NCBI GenBank assembly: GCA_934148845.1
Contig: CAKPDH010000006.1
Location: 1 to 19,782, forward strand
Direction: 5' to 3'
Length of the DNA stretch: 19,782 nucleotides
Origin: an uncultured Bacilli bacterium
Lineage (GTDB): Bacteria > Bacillota_I > Bacilli_A > RF39 > UBA660
The position numbers were made by a program, and so were the translations under genes. This document shows, one piece after another, positions 1-6,087 of this stretch. The notes beneath the pieces are model-generated. The model saw only the letters and a program-made list of their open reading frames with translations. It had not been told where the DNA came from and searched no databases. Position 1 is the first letter of the stretch. Every line of letters starts with the position of its first letter.

Positions 1-66
1 CTCCTTGAAACTATTATTGCACAAAAAAATGCAGACTGTGTCTTTTTTGACTGTCTACATTTATTT
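1..66 (-). repeat. Partial mobile-element-like terminus at left edge
   Basis: On the minus strand this edge reads AATAAATGTAGACAGT followed by C, an A-run and GACAC. The right edge of the window carries AATAAAAAGTAGACAGT followed by TT, an A-run and GCAC on the plus strand, so both edges share a GTAGACAGT core with similar flanks and both point outward. The layout looks like ends of related insertion sequences whose bodies lie outside the window. No transposase codon is visible here, so the family cannot be named. Confidence 0.35.
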
Positions 67-91
67 TATCACTTCAATTAATATGCTTTTT

Positions 92-120
92 TTTTCACAA
101 AAAACACATATAAATATAAT
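92..120 (+). promoter_or_regulatory. Probable promoter of cca
   Basis: A perfect TATAAT at 115-120 lies 44 bases before the cca start. The -35 hexamer at 92-97 (TTTTCA, 17-base spacer) is poor, so the assignment rests mainly on the -10 box. Confidence 0.4.
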
Positions 121-163
121 TTACTAAAATGTTTAAAAATGTTAAAATATAGTAGGTGGTAAA

Positions 164-1255
164 ATGAACGAAACAGCACTTAAAGTGTTAAAAAAAATTA
201 ATAGTAATGGTTTTCTAGCTTATCTAGTAGGAGGATATCCTAGAGATTTATATATGGGTAGAGAAAGTATAGATTATGATATATGTACAAGTGCAACTCC
301 AATGGAATTAAAAAATATATTTGGTGAGCTTATTCTTCCAACAGAACAATATGGTTCAGTAACTTTGATGATTCATAATATAAGATTTGAAATAACTACA
401 TTTAGAAAAGATGTTAAATATTTAAATAACAGAAAACCTGTTGAAATAGAATATGTAAATAACTTATTAGAAGATTTAAAAAGAAGAGATTTTACTATGA
501 ATACTATGTGTATTGATAAAAATGGTATATTAATAGATTTATTAAATGGTAAAGCTGACATAAATAATCATATAATAAAAACAGTAGGGGATGCTGATAG
601 TAAAATATATGAAGATTCCCTAAGAATACTTAGAGCTATTAGATTTGCTACAGTACTTAATTTTGATTTGGATGCTGAATTAAAAGATGCAATAATAAAT
701 CACAAAGATTTATTAAAAACTTTATCATATTATAGAAAAAAGGAAGAGCTTGATAAAATATTTTCTTGTCCTAATTCAGCTTATGGAATAAATTTAATAA
801 AAGAACTAGGATTAGATAAAGAACTTGAGCTTTCTAATATAGATAAAATAGTAAAAACAACTTATTTAATAGGCATATGGGCTCAATTAGACGTATTAGA
901 CAAATATACATTTAACAAAATAGAAAGAGATACTATAATATCAATTAATGAATTAATGAATAAAGATATTTTAGATTATAACAACTTATATAAATATGGA
1001 TTATATATTTCTACTATAGTAAGCGAAATAAAAGGAATAGACAAAAAAATAATAAACGAAAGATATAATAGTTTATATATATATAATAAAACAGATATTA
1101 AGATAGAAGCAAAAGAAATTTGTAGTTTATTAAATAAAAAACCTGGTAAATATTTGAAAAATATATTTGATGATATTGAATATAAGTTAGTAAATAAAAT
1201 ATTAAAAAATGATAAAGAAGAATTATCAGAATATATATTAAAAAATTATAAATAG
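164..1255 (+). CDS. cca: CCA-adding tRNA nucleotidyltransferase
   Basis: The product (363 residues) adds or repairs the 3'-terminal CCA of tRNAs from CTP and ATP in the cytoplasm. Class II nucleotidyltransferase motifs occur in order: the glycine loop LVGGYPRDL (residues 21-29), the metal-binding DYD (37-39), RRDFTMN (107-113) and the EDSLRILRAIRFA block (150-162) that reads the incoming nucleotide. The C-terminal body is short compared with many family members, which often run to 390-450 residues, but the catalytic head is intact. ATG follows AGGTGG at 155-160 with good spacing. The gene is followed directly by a tRNA-Gly gene that already encodes CCA, so the enzyme would act there in repair. 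Whether it adds CCA alone or only part of it (some bacteria split the job) cannot be told from the sequence. Confidence 0.93.
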   Translation: MNETALKVLKKINSNGFLAYLVGGYPRDLYMGRESIDYDICTSATPMELKNIFGELILPTEQYGSVTLMIHNIRFEITTFRKDVKYLNNRKPVEIEYVNNLLEDLKRRDFTMNTMCIDKNGILIDLLNGKADINNHIIKTVGDADSKIYEDSLRILRAIRFATVLNFDLDAELKDAIINHKDLLKTLSYYRKKEELDKIFSCPNSAYGINLIKELGLDKELELSNIDKIVKTTYLIGIWAQLDVLDKYTFNKIERDTIISINELMNKDILDYNNLYKYGLYISTIVSEIKGIDKKIINERYNSLYIYNKTDIKIEAKEICSLLNKKPGKYLKNIFDDIEYKLVNKILKNDKEELSEYILKNYK

Positions 1256-1258
1256 GTA

Positions 1259-1287
1259 TTTACAAAATATAAAAAATAGTGTATATT
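1259..1287 (+). promoter_or_regulatory. Promoter of tRNA-Gly
   Basis: TTTACA (1259-1264), a 17-base spacer and TATATT (1282-1287) place a transcription start near 1294, about 10 bases before the mature tRNA 5' end. The promoter starts just after the cca stop codon, so the tRNA is probably transcribed on its own. Confidence 0.6.
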
Positions 1288-1304
1288 TTATATGTACCTA
1301 ATTT

Positions 1305-1379
1305 GCAGGTGTAGTACAATGGTTCGTATGCGGCCTTGCCAAGGCTGAGATGGGAGTTCGATTCTCCTCGCTTGCTCCA
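1305..1379 (+). tRNA. tRNA-Gly (anticodon GCC), CCA encoded
   Basis: A full cloverleaf can be folded by hand. The acceptor is GCAGGTG with CGCTTGC (two wobbles); the D arm is GTAC/GTAT around an 8-base loop with GG. The anticodon stem CGGCC/GGCTG encloses TTGCCAA, with anticodon GCC at 1338-1340. The T arm is GGGAG/CTCCT around TTCGATT. The discriminator is T1376 and CCA is encoded at 1377-1379. The tRNA borders an accessory island, a common arrangement because tRNA 3' ends serve as integration sites, but no integrase is present. Confidence 0.96.
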
Positions 1380-1390
1380 TTGACGAATCT

Positions 1391-1412
1391 GTTCGAACTA
1401 TTTAGTTTGAAC
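1391..1412 (+). other. Hairpin just downstream of tRNA-Gly
   Basis: GTTCGAACTA (1391-1400) and TAGTTTGAAC (1403-1412) can pair over ten positions with one G-T wobble and a two-base gap, giving a tight stem 12 bases past the CCA end. It may act in tRNA 3' processing or shield the precursor. It is separate from the terminator that follows. Confidence 0.45.
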
Positions 1413-1423
1413 TTGATATATAG

Positions 1424-1448
1424 AATCAATCGAAAGATTGATTTTTTT
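1424..1448 (+). terminator. Intrinsic terminator of tRNA-Gly
   Basis: A perfect 8-base stem AATCAATC / GATTGATT closes a GAAA tetraloop (1432-1435) and runs into seven T residues (1442-1448). This is a textbook rho-independent terminator for the tRNA transcript. Confidence 0.9.
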
Positions 1449-1534
1449 GTATCTTACAAAGAAATCATCCCAAAGAAAAAGATGATTACAATATTGAAAT
1501 TTAATATTTAAATAATATAAATGATACTAAAAAA

Positions 1535-1563
1535 TAGAAAATCCACACTATATATGGTATAAT
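1535..1563 (+). promoter_or_regulatory. Promoter of the 192-residue unknown gene
   Basis: A perfect TATAAT at 1558-1563 ends 21 bases before the chosen ATG, which gives a very short leader. The -35 (TAGAAA at 1535-1540, 17-base spacing) is weak. Confidence 0.5.
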
Positions 1564-1584
1564 ATTATATAGATGGAGGTTATT

Positions 1585-2163
1585 ATGATTAAAGAAACTG
1601 TTAAATATCCCGAGTTTTCTGAAATTGATTTTATAAGATTATATTGTGCAATGAATTTTAAAAATGGTTGTTCTCCAATCATAAAACATTATGAATTAGA
1701 AAAAAAGTTATATAAATTTTATTCATTAACTGAATTTAGAGATTTATTTCAAGATATATGTCCTAAAAAAGATTACACAAATTCAGAAAACAGTTATTTG
1801 AATTTGGGAACTGCCTTGAATACTGCTCAATTAGTTGGACTACTAATACCTATACAAAGCACTGGAGAAACTAGTTCGATTATTTCTTGCAATAATAAAA
1901 TAGCACAAGAAATAATATCAAGTACTGATACGGAAATGGTTAATAAAATGGCTAAATTATTTAATTTAATGCTTGATTTTGATAGCAGTTTAAAAGAAAA
2001 TCGCTCTTATCAAACATCTGATGCTGAGGTAGTATCAGATAAACAATTTATTGATGAACCAGTAGAAAATTATACTAAGGCGTTAAATTCTCCTATTATG
2101 TCAGAAATTCAAGAATCAGGACCGGTATTAATTAAAAAAATGAATAAAGACACCAAGAAATAA
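1585..2163 (+). CDS. Unrecognised 192-residue protein in accessory island
   Basis: I do not recognise this protein. It has no signal peptide or membrane segment. The first ~135 residues look globular and mixed alpha/beta, with FIRLYCAMNF, GCSPIIKHYELEKKLY and SYLNLGTALNTAQLVGLLIP as the most family-like stretches; Cys residues occur in LYCA, NGCSP, DICP and IISC. Residues ~140-192 are Ser/Glu/Lys-rich and probably disordered. The start is ATG 1585, with GGAGG at 1575-1579 and a 5-base spacer; an upstream ATG at 1573 overlaps that ribosome site and is unlikely. It lies between tRNA-Gly and a convergent nuclease-like gene and has its own promoter and terminator. The wHTH-like or antitoxin-like size is suggestive only; no function can be assigned. 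Confidence 0.75.
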   Translation: MIKETVKYPEFSEIDFIRLYCAMNFKNGCSPIIKHYELEKKLYKFYSLTEFRDLFQDICPKKDYTNSENSYLNLGTALNTAQLVGLLIPIQSTGETSSIISCNNKIAQEIISSTDTEMVNKMAKLFNLMLDFDSSLKENRSYQTSDAEVVSDKQFIDEPVENYTKALNSPIMSEIQESGPVLIKKMNKDTKK

Positions 2164-2240
2164 TTGCCACTTTTTTCATTTTTTTGATAAACTATATTTA
2201 GTGATTGATATTTATGTATCAATTCGTGTATTGGAAAAAA

Positions 2241-2258
2241 GTTGTAGATATCTACGAC
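2241..2258. other. 18-base palindrome in the convergent intergenic region
   Basis: GTTGTAGATATCTACGAC is self-complementary with one G-T wobble. It lies 78 bases past the stop codon at 2163 and before the bidirectional terminator. It could be an RNA hairpin in the 3' UTR or a protein-binding site. Confidence 0.4.
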
Positions 2259-2279
2259 ATTGGCTCCATAAAAAAATTT

Positions 2280-2303
2280 AACACCAATATTTGGTGTTTT
2301 TTT
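2280..2303. terminator. Bidirectional intrinsic terminator between convergent genes
   Basis: AACACCAA (2280-2287) pairs perfectly with TTGGTGTT (2291-2298) around a three-base loop and is followed by T's to 2303. An A-run at 2270-2276 gives a T-run on the other strand, so the hairpin can end both the plus-strand gene at 1585-2163 and the minus-strand gene ending at 2351. Confidence 0.8.
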
Positions 2304-2350
2304 GCGGAGCAATAATAATCAAACTCTATATAACGAACCATTGACTTAAT

Positions 2351-3100
2351 TTACTGCATACCACTTTTAAACTTAATAATGTCTTCTCTAAGAAAATTCC
2401 ATCTAATAGAAACCATGTATCTATCCTTTGCATTATTAGATGTTTTATCTAGATTTCTTTTTTGTGGTCCGATAGTCATGCATGCAACATGTGGTGATGT
2501 AAAATCTAAACATCTTTTTGATAAAACTAAATCATACAAATCATACTTACTTATCCAAATATAATTATAAATGGTACCACAAATCAAAGCATCAATATCA
2601 TAATCGGAATTTCTACCTCTAACTATGAATCTATCTATCATATCTATAATAATTCTAGTTTTGTTAATATATTTGTTAAAAATATCTATTTCATTTTGAT
2701 ATAACTTTTTATATTGTATAGAATTAAGTTGCTTTGTATAATCTGTGTTTCCATTTTCATCCCTCATATAACCATAATGATAACTAACATACTTATCAAT
2801 TATCTTATAAGGAATTTCTAGTTTACTTAAATATCTTTTAAATTCCTGTATTTGCTCATGATGAACAGAGTTATTATTACCACATTTTAAACTAATACCT
2901 TTAATATGATTTTTATATCTAATAAATATATCTGCTTTTTGTACAGCATTATTTTTCCAAGATTTTATAACTTCTGTATCATCTATAACATCATCAAATA
3001 AATATTTTAAAAAATTTTGTGAGTTGTTATCAAGTTGATGTAAATATTTATTGTTAAATAATAAAACGAAATCTCTTTCATTTTGGTATCCATAATTCAT
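2351..3100 (-). CDS. Orphan protein resembling a PD-(D/E)XK restriction-type endonuclease
   Basis: The product has 249 residues and no signal peptide or membrane segment. A stretch near the N-terminus has the layout of a restriction-like nuclease core: KADIFIR (Asp57), then a beta strand GISLKCG with Lys72, then NSVHHEQIQEF (His80, His81, Glu82). The usual acidic residue two before the lysine is Ser70, so the (D/E)XK match is degenerate and Glu82 might supply the missing acid. Central and C-terminal conserved-looking stretches are SDYDIDALICGTIYNYIWIS and RYMVSIRWNF. ATG at 3100 follows GGAGG by five bases. There is no methyltransferase, specificity subunit or helicase nearby, so if it is a nuclease it stands alone. 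A strong terminator-like hairpin sits immediately before the ribosome site. The nuclease reading is inference from motif layout; similar proteins are usually annotated as hypothetical. Confidence 0.6.
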   Translation of the reverse strand: MNYGYQNERDFVLLFNNKYLHQLDNNSQNFLKYLFDDVIDDTEVIKSWKNNAVQKADIFIRYKNHIKGISLKCGNNNSVHHEQIQEFKRYLSKLEIPYKIIDKYVSYHYGYMRDENGNTDYTKQLNSIQYKKLYQNEIDIFNKYINKTRIIIDMIDRFIVRGRNSDYDIDALICGTIYNYIWISKYDLYDLVLSKRCLDFTSPHVACMTIGPQKRNLDKTSNNAKDRYMVSIRWNFLREDIIKFKSGMQ

Positions 3101-3111
3101 ATAAACCTCCT

Positions 3112-3144
3112 AAAAAAGAGGATACCCTTAATAAGAGTATCCTC
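3112..3144 (-). terminator. Terminator-like hairpin (possible attenuator) before the ribosome site of the nuclease-like gene
   Basis: On the minus strand GAGGATACTC pairs with GGGTATCCTC over ten positions (one G-T) around a seven-base loop. Six T residues follow, and the GGAGG ribosome site begins within two bases of them. No minus-strand gene lies upstream that needs terminating, so this may be a leader attenuator. The CCTC at the end of the 3' arm is also complementary to GAGG of the ribosome site, which would permit an alternative fold. Confidence 0.65.
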
Positions 3145-3390
3145 GAATAGATATATTTTTCTTACCTAAAAATATAAATTATCGTCAAAGTTGTATTTTG
3201 TGTAGATTTAAAGCAAGTAAATAACACTAGTACATATTATCAAATTATTAAGCTAAAATCAATACTTAATATTAATTTTATATGTTTTTTTATGTATTAA
3301 AGTAAATATATATCAATCTCACATCTTTTTATTATTATTTAAAATTAAATAACTAAAGTATTTTGTTTTTCCTAATAAAACATCTTTATA
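3145..3390. other. Intergenic stretch, no gene seen
   Basis: This AT-rich sequence has stops in all frames at short intervals and no convincing promoter for the minus-strand gene. The only feature noted is TTACCTAAAA at 3162-3171, the exact inverse of TTTTAGGTAA at 3895-3904 beyond the transposase remnant. The pair may be a relic of element ends, though a ten-base match can arise by chance in such biased sequence. Confidence 0.3.
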
Positions 3391-3884
3391 GAAGAAACAA
3401 ATAATAGAAGCGAATATGGACATTGGGAAGGAGATTTAGTAATAGGAAAAAGAAAAAAAGGAAGCGTATTATTAACATTTACAGAAAGAATGACAAGAGA
3501 AAAAATAATAATAAAAATAAAAGGAAAAAGCAGTGAGTATGTAATAAAAGCAATAAATTCACTTGAAAGGAAATATGGAAAAAGATTCTATATAAAATTT
3601 AAAACAATAACATTTGATAATGGTGTAGAATTTATGGATTATGAAGGTATGGAAAAATCTTGTATAAAAAAAGGAACAAGATATATTATGCACATCCATA
3701 TTGTTCTGGAGAGAGAGGAACAAATGAAAATAACAATAGATTGATAAGAAGATGGATACCAAAAGGTACAATAATAGATAATATAAGTAAAGAATTTATA
3801 AAACAAATAGAAAATTGGATAAATAATTATCCAAGGGCAATGTTTGACTATAAAAGTTCAAATATGATATTATTAGATGTATAA
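3391..3884 (+). pseudogene. IS30-family transposase remnant (truncated and frameshifted)
   Basis: The reading starts with residues EYGHWEGDLVIG and continues LLTFTERMTREKIIIKI and FKTITFDNGVEF. The frame then shifts at an A-run near 3664-3671 and continues as YYAHPYCSGERGTNENNN, RLIRRWIPKGTII and NYPRAMFDYKSSNM to a stop at 3884. These are the DDE catalytic-domain signatures of IS30-type transposases (Asp in EGD, Asp in DNG, Glu in ERGTNENNN). The N-terminal DNA-binding half is absent: a stop at 3376-3378 precedes the first recognisable residue and there is no proper start. The two open pieces at 3490-3744 and 3660-3884 are one broken gene, not two. It marks past insertion into this island. 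Confidence 0.92.
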
Positions 3885-3937
3885 AATACTTACATTTTAG
3901 GTAATGAAATGTGTGGACACTTAATATTTCAATTTAT

Positions 3938-3959
3938 AAAAGAGATAACCTCTTTTTTT
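3938..3959 (+). terminator. Weak intrinsic terminator upstream of ltaS-like gene
   Basis: AAAAGAG (3938-3944) pairs with CTCTTTT around a five-base loop and runs into seven T's (3953-3959). It would insulate the sulfatase gene from readthrough across the transposase remnant. Confidence 0.5.
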
Positions 3960-3962
3960 AAT

Positions 3963-3991
3963 TTGTCTTATTTTAATAGATGTGTTATAAT
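3963..3991 (+). promoter_or_regulatory. Promoter of the LtaS-like gene
   Basis: TTGTCT (3963-3968), a 17-base spacer and TATAAT (3986-3991), preceded by TGT at 3983-3985, form an extended -10 promoter. Transcription should start near 3998, leaving a leader of under 20 bases. Confidence 0.75.
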
Positions 3992-4015
3992 GTTTAACTG
4001 TAAGAGGTGATTTAA

Positions 4016-6004
4016 TTGATAGAAATGTTAAAAAAATCATTTAATAAATTAATTAAATATTTAAAAACAAATATACTTATGTGTACTTTTATTTTAACTA
4101 CTTTAATTAATTCTATTTTAGTTAGAGCGTTTACTGTAGGACAGGCATTTTCTATAAAACCTATTCTTGCAGATTTAACTTTTTTATTGTTCATAACTGC
4201 TTTTGGGTACTTTTTTAAGCCTAAAAATCAATTTAAATATTTTATTACTTGGAGTATTATTTTAACATCTCTCTGTCTTATAAATACTGTATATTATAGT
4301 AATTATATATCCTTTGCATCAATATCTTTATTTAAAACAGCGCTTAGTTTAGGTGATTATACTGATGCAGTTGAAAATATACTAGAGATTAAAGATTTTA
4401 TTTACTTATTACAAATTTTGATAATAACTTTTGTACATGTTCAATTAAAAAAGAAAAACTATTATAAAAAAGTAAGTACAATAGAGGTATGTAAAACTAG
4501 ATTTTTAAGAACTTGTGTAGTTGCAATAATAACTTTGGGATTTTTTATATCTATGCTTACATCTGTTGATATAAGCAGATTAAATAAACAGTGGAATAGA
4601 TCTTCTATAGTTATGGAATTTGGTATATATGTATATCAAGCTAATGATATATTTACATCTGTTAAAACGACTGTTAATGAAATGTTTGGATATGATGAAG
4701 CATATAAAACATTTAGAGAATATTACGAAACAAAAGAAGAAGATAAGAATAAAAATAAATATACAAATATCTTTAAAGGTAAAAATGTCTTAGTAATTCA
4801 TGGGGAAAGCTTACAAGGATTTACAATGAATTTAAAATTTAATGGTGAAGAGCTAACTCCAAATTTAAATAAACTTGCACATGAAGGAATTTATTTTTCT
4901 AATTTTTATTCACAAGAAAGTGTAGGAAATAGTAGTGATAGTGAATTTACATCACTTACGTCACTTTTACCTTCTTCAAGTGGTACTGTGTTTATGAATT
5001 ATTTTAATAGAGATTATGAAACAATATTAAAGCTATTAAAAGAAAAAGATTATTATACATTTAGTATGCATGGAAATAATGGTGACGCTTGGAATAGAAG
5101 TACTACATATAAATTTTTAGGTTATGATGACTTTTATTATTATAAAAAAGATTATAATATTGATGAAGTAATAGGTTTAGGATTATCTGATAAATCGTTT
5201 TTTAGACAATCAGTTGAAAAAATAAAAGAAATAAATAAAAATAATAAAAACTGGTATGGTACTTTAGTAATGCTTACAAATCATACACCATTTAGTGATA
5301 TAGTAAATTATAGTGATTATTCAGTTAATTATAAAACAGTTGATCCAAAAACCAATGAAGAAATAGAAATAGAATGGCTAGAAGGTACTAAAATAGGTAA
5401 TTACTTAAAGTCAGTTCATTATGCTGATGAAGCAATTGGGGAATTAATTGAAGAATTAAAAGATGCTGGTTTACTTGATAATACCATAATAGTATTATAT
5501 GGAGATCATGATTGTAAGTTAAAACCATCTGAATTTAATAAACTATACGAAAGTGAATATTATGAAAGTGTATTAATAGATAAAAATAATACAGTTGGTA
5601 CGATAGATGATTTTAGTTACGAAGTAAATAGAAAAGTACCATTTATTATATGGTCTTCAGATAATCGTAAATATACTAAAACTGTAGACGAAGTAATGGG
5701 TATGATAGATGTAATGCCAACATTGTCTAATATGTTAGGTGTAAAGCCTAAATACGCATTGGGTCATGATATATTTAGTATAAAAGAAAATATTGTAGTA
5801 TTTCCGAGTGGTAATTGGATAACTAATAAATTATATTACAATAGTTCAAAAGCTAAATTTAGACAACTTGATATGGATGCTGTTGTAGATGTAGATTATA
5901 TAGATCAAAACAATAAATATGCAGAAAATCTTATAAATATATCAAATGGTATAATTACATATGATTTAATTAAGGTTTATGAAACTGGTATAGAAGCAAG
6001 ATGA
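4016..6004 (+). CDS. ltaS: LtaS-like lipoteichoic acid synthase / membrane sulfatase-fold phosphotransferase
   Basis: The product (662 residues) probably transfers glycerol-phosphate from phosphatidylglycerol onto a growing lipoteichoic acid chain outside the membrane. About five membrane helices (near 19-39, 47-66, 74-92, 127-143, 165-184) precede an extracytoplasmic sulfatase-fold domain. Metal and substrate motifs match LtaS: HGESLQ with Glu264, the nucleophile block GNSSDSEF (304-311), MHGNNGDAWNR (351-361), NHTPF with His423 and YGDHD with Asp497/His498. The position of the S. aureus nucleophile Thr300 is Ser306 here. The C-terminal part after the usual signal-peptidase cut region is retained. 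The start is TTG 4016, five bases after GAGGTGA; the next ATG (4025) is too far from that site. The gene is transcribed alone between its own promoter and a terminator that begins within its stop codon. Related paralogues (LtaP primases or phosphoethanolamine transferases) are possible alternatives. Confidence 0.88.
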   Translation: MIEMLKKSFNKLIKYLKTNILMCTFILTTLINSILVRAFTVGQAFSIKPILADLTFLLFITAFGYFFKPKNQFKYFITWSIILTSLCLINTVYYSNYISFASISLFKTALSLGDYTDAVENILEIKDFIYLLQILIITFVHVQLKKKNYYKKVSTIEVCKTRFLRTCVVAIITLGFFISMLTSVDISRLNKQWNRSSIVMEFGIYVYQANDIFTSVKTTVNEMFGYDEAYKTFREYYETKEEDKNKNKYTNIFKGKNVLVIHGESLQGFTMNLKFNGEELTPNLNKLAHEGIYFSNFYSQESVGNSSDSEFTSLTSLLPSSSGTVFMNYFNRDYETILKLLKEKDYYTFSMHGNNGDAWNRSTTYKFLGYDDFYYYKKDYNIDEVIGLGLSDKSFFRQSVEKIKEINKNNKNWYGTLVMLTNHTPFSDIVNYSDYSVNYKTVDPKTNEEIEIEWLEGTKIGNYLKSVHYADEAIGELIEELKDAGLLDNTIIVLYGDHDCKLKPSEFNKLYESEYYESVLIDKNNTVGTIDDFSYEVNRKVPFIIWSSDNRKYTKTVDEVMGMIDVMPTLSNMLGVKPKYALGHDIFSIKENIVVFPSGNWITNKLYYNSSKAKFRQLDMDAVVDVDYIDQNNKYAENLINISNGIITYDLIKVYETGIEAR

Positions 6005-6024
6005 TAGCACCCGCTATCTTTTTT
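6003..6024 (+). terminator. Intrinsic terminator of ltaS-like gene
   Basis: GATAGC (6003-6008) and GCTATC (6013-6018) form a perfect stem with an ACCC loop, followed by six T's. The stem begins inside the TGA stop codon, leaving essentially no 3' UTR. Confidence 0.8.
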
Positions 6025-6034
6025 CTTTAATATC

Positions 6035-6063
6035 TTGAAATTATTTAAAAATTATAATATACT
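6035..6063 (+). promoter_or_regulatory. Promoter of the leucine-rich-repeat surface protein
   Basis: TTGAAA (6035-6040), a 17-base spacer and TATACT (6058-6063). The same hexamers and spacing recur before tig (17041-17069). A TATAAT at 6053-6058 is closer to consensus but lies only 12 bases from this -35. Confidence 0.6.
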
Positions 6064-6087
6064 TATTTATATGAAAGGTAGAGGTTT

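Noticed and set aside
2109..2312. Minus-strand frame of 67 codons
   Set aside because: It runs through the terminator and palindrome of the convergent spacer, has no ribosome site, and overlaps the end of a supported gene.
1585..3100. A toxin-antitoxin or restriction-modification operon
   Set aside because: The two genes are convergent with separate promoters and a shared bidirectional terminator, there is no methyltransferase, and neither protein matches a known toxin or antitoxin; only a looser association remains possible.
3490..3884. Two small separate genes (84 and 74 codons) on the plus strand
   Set aside because: Together they spell one IS30-type catalytic domain across a frameshift, so they are pieces of a pseudogene.
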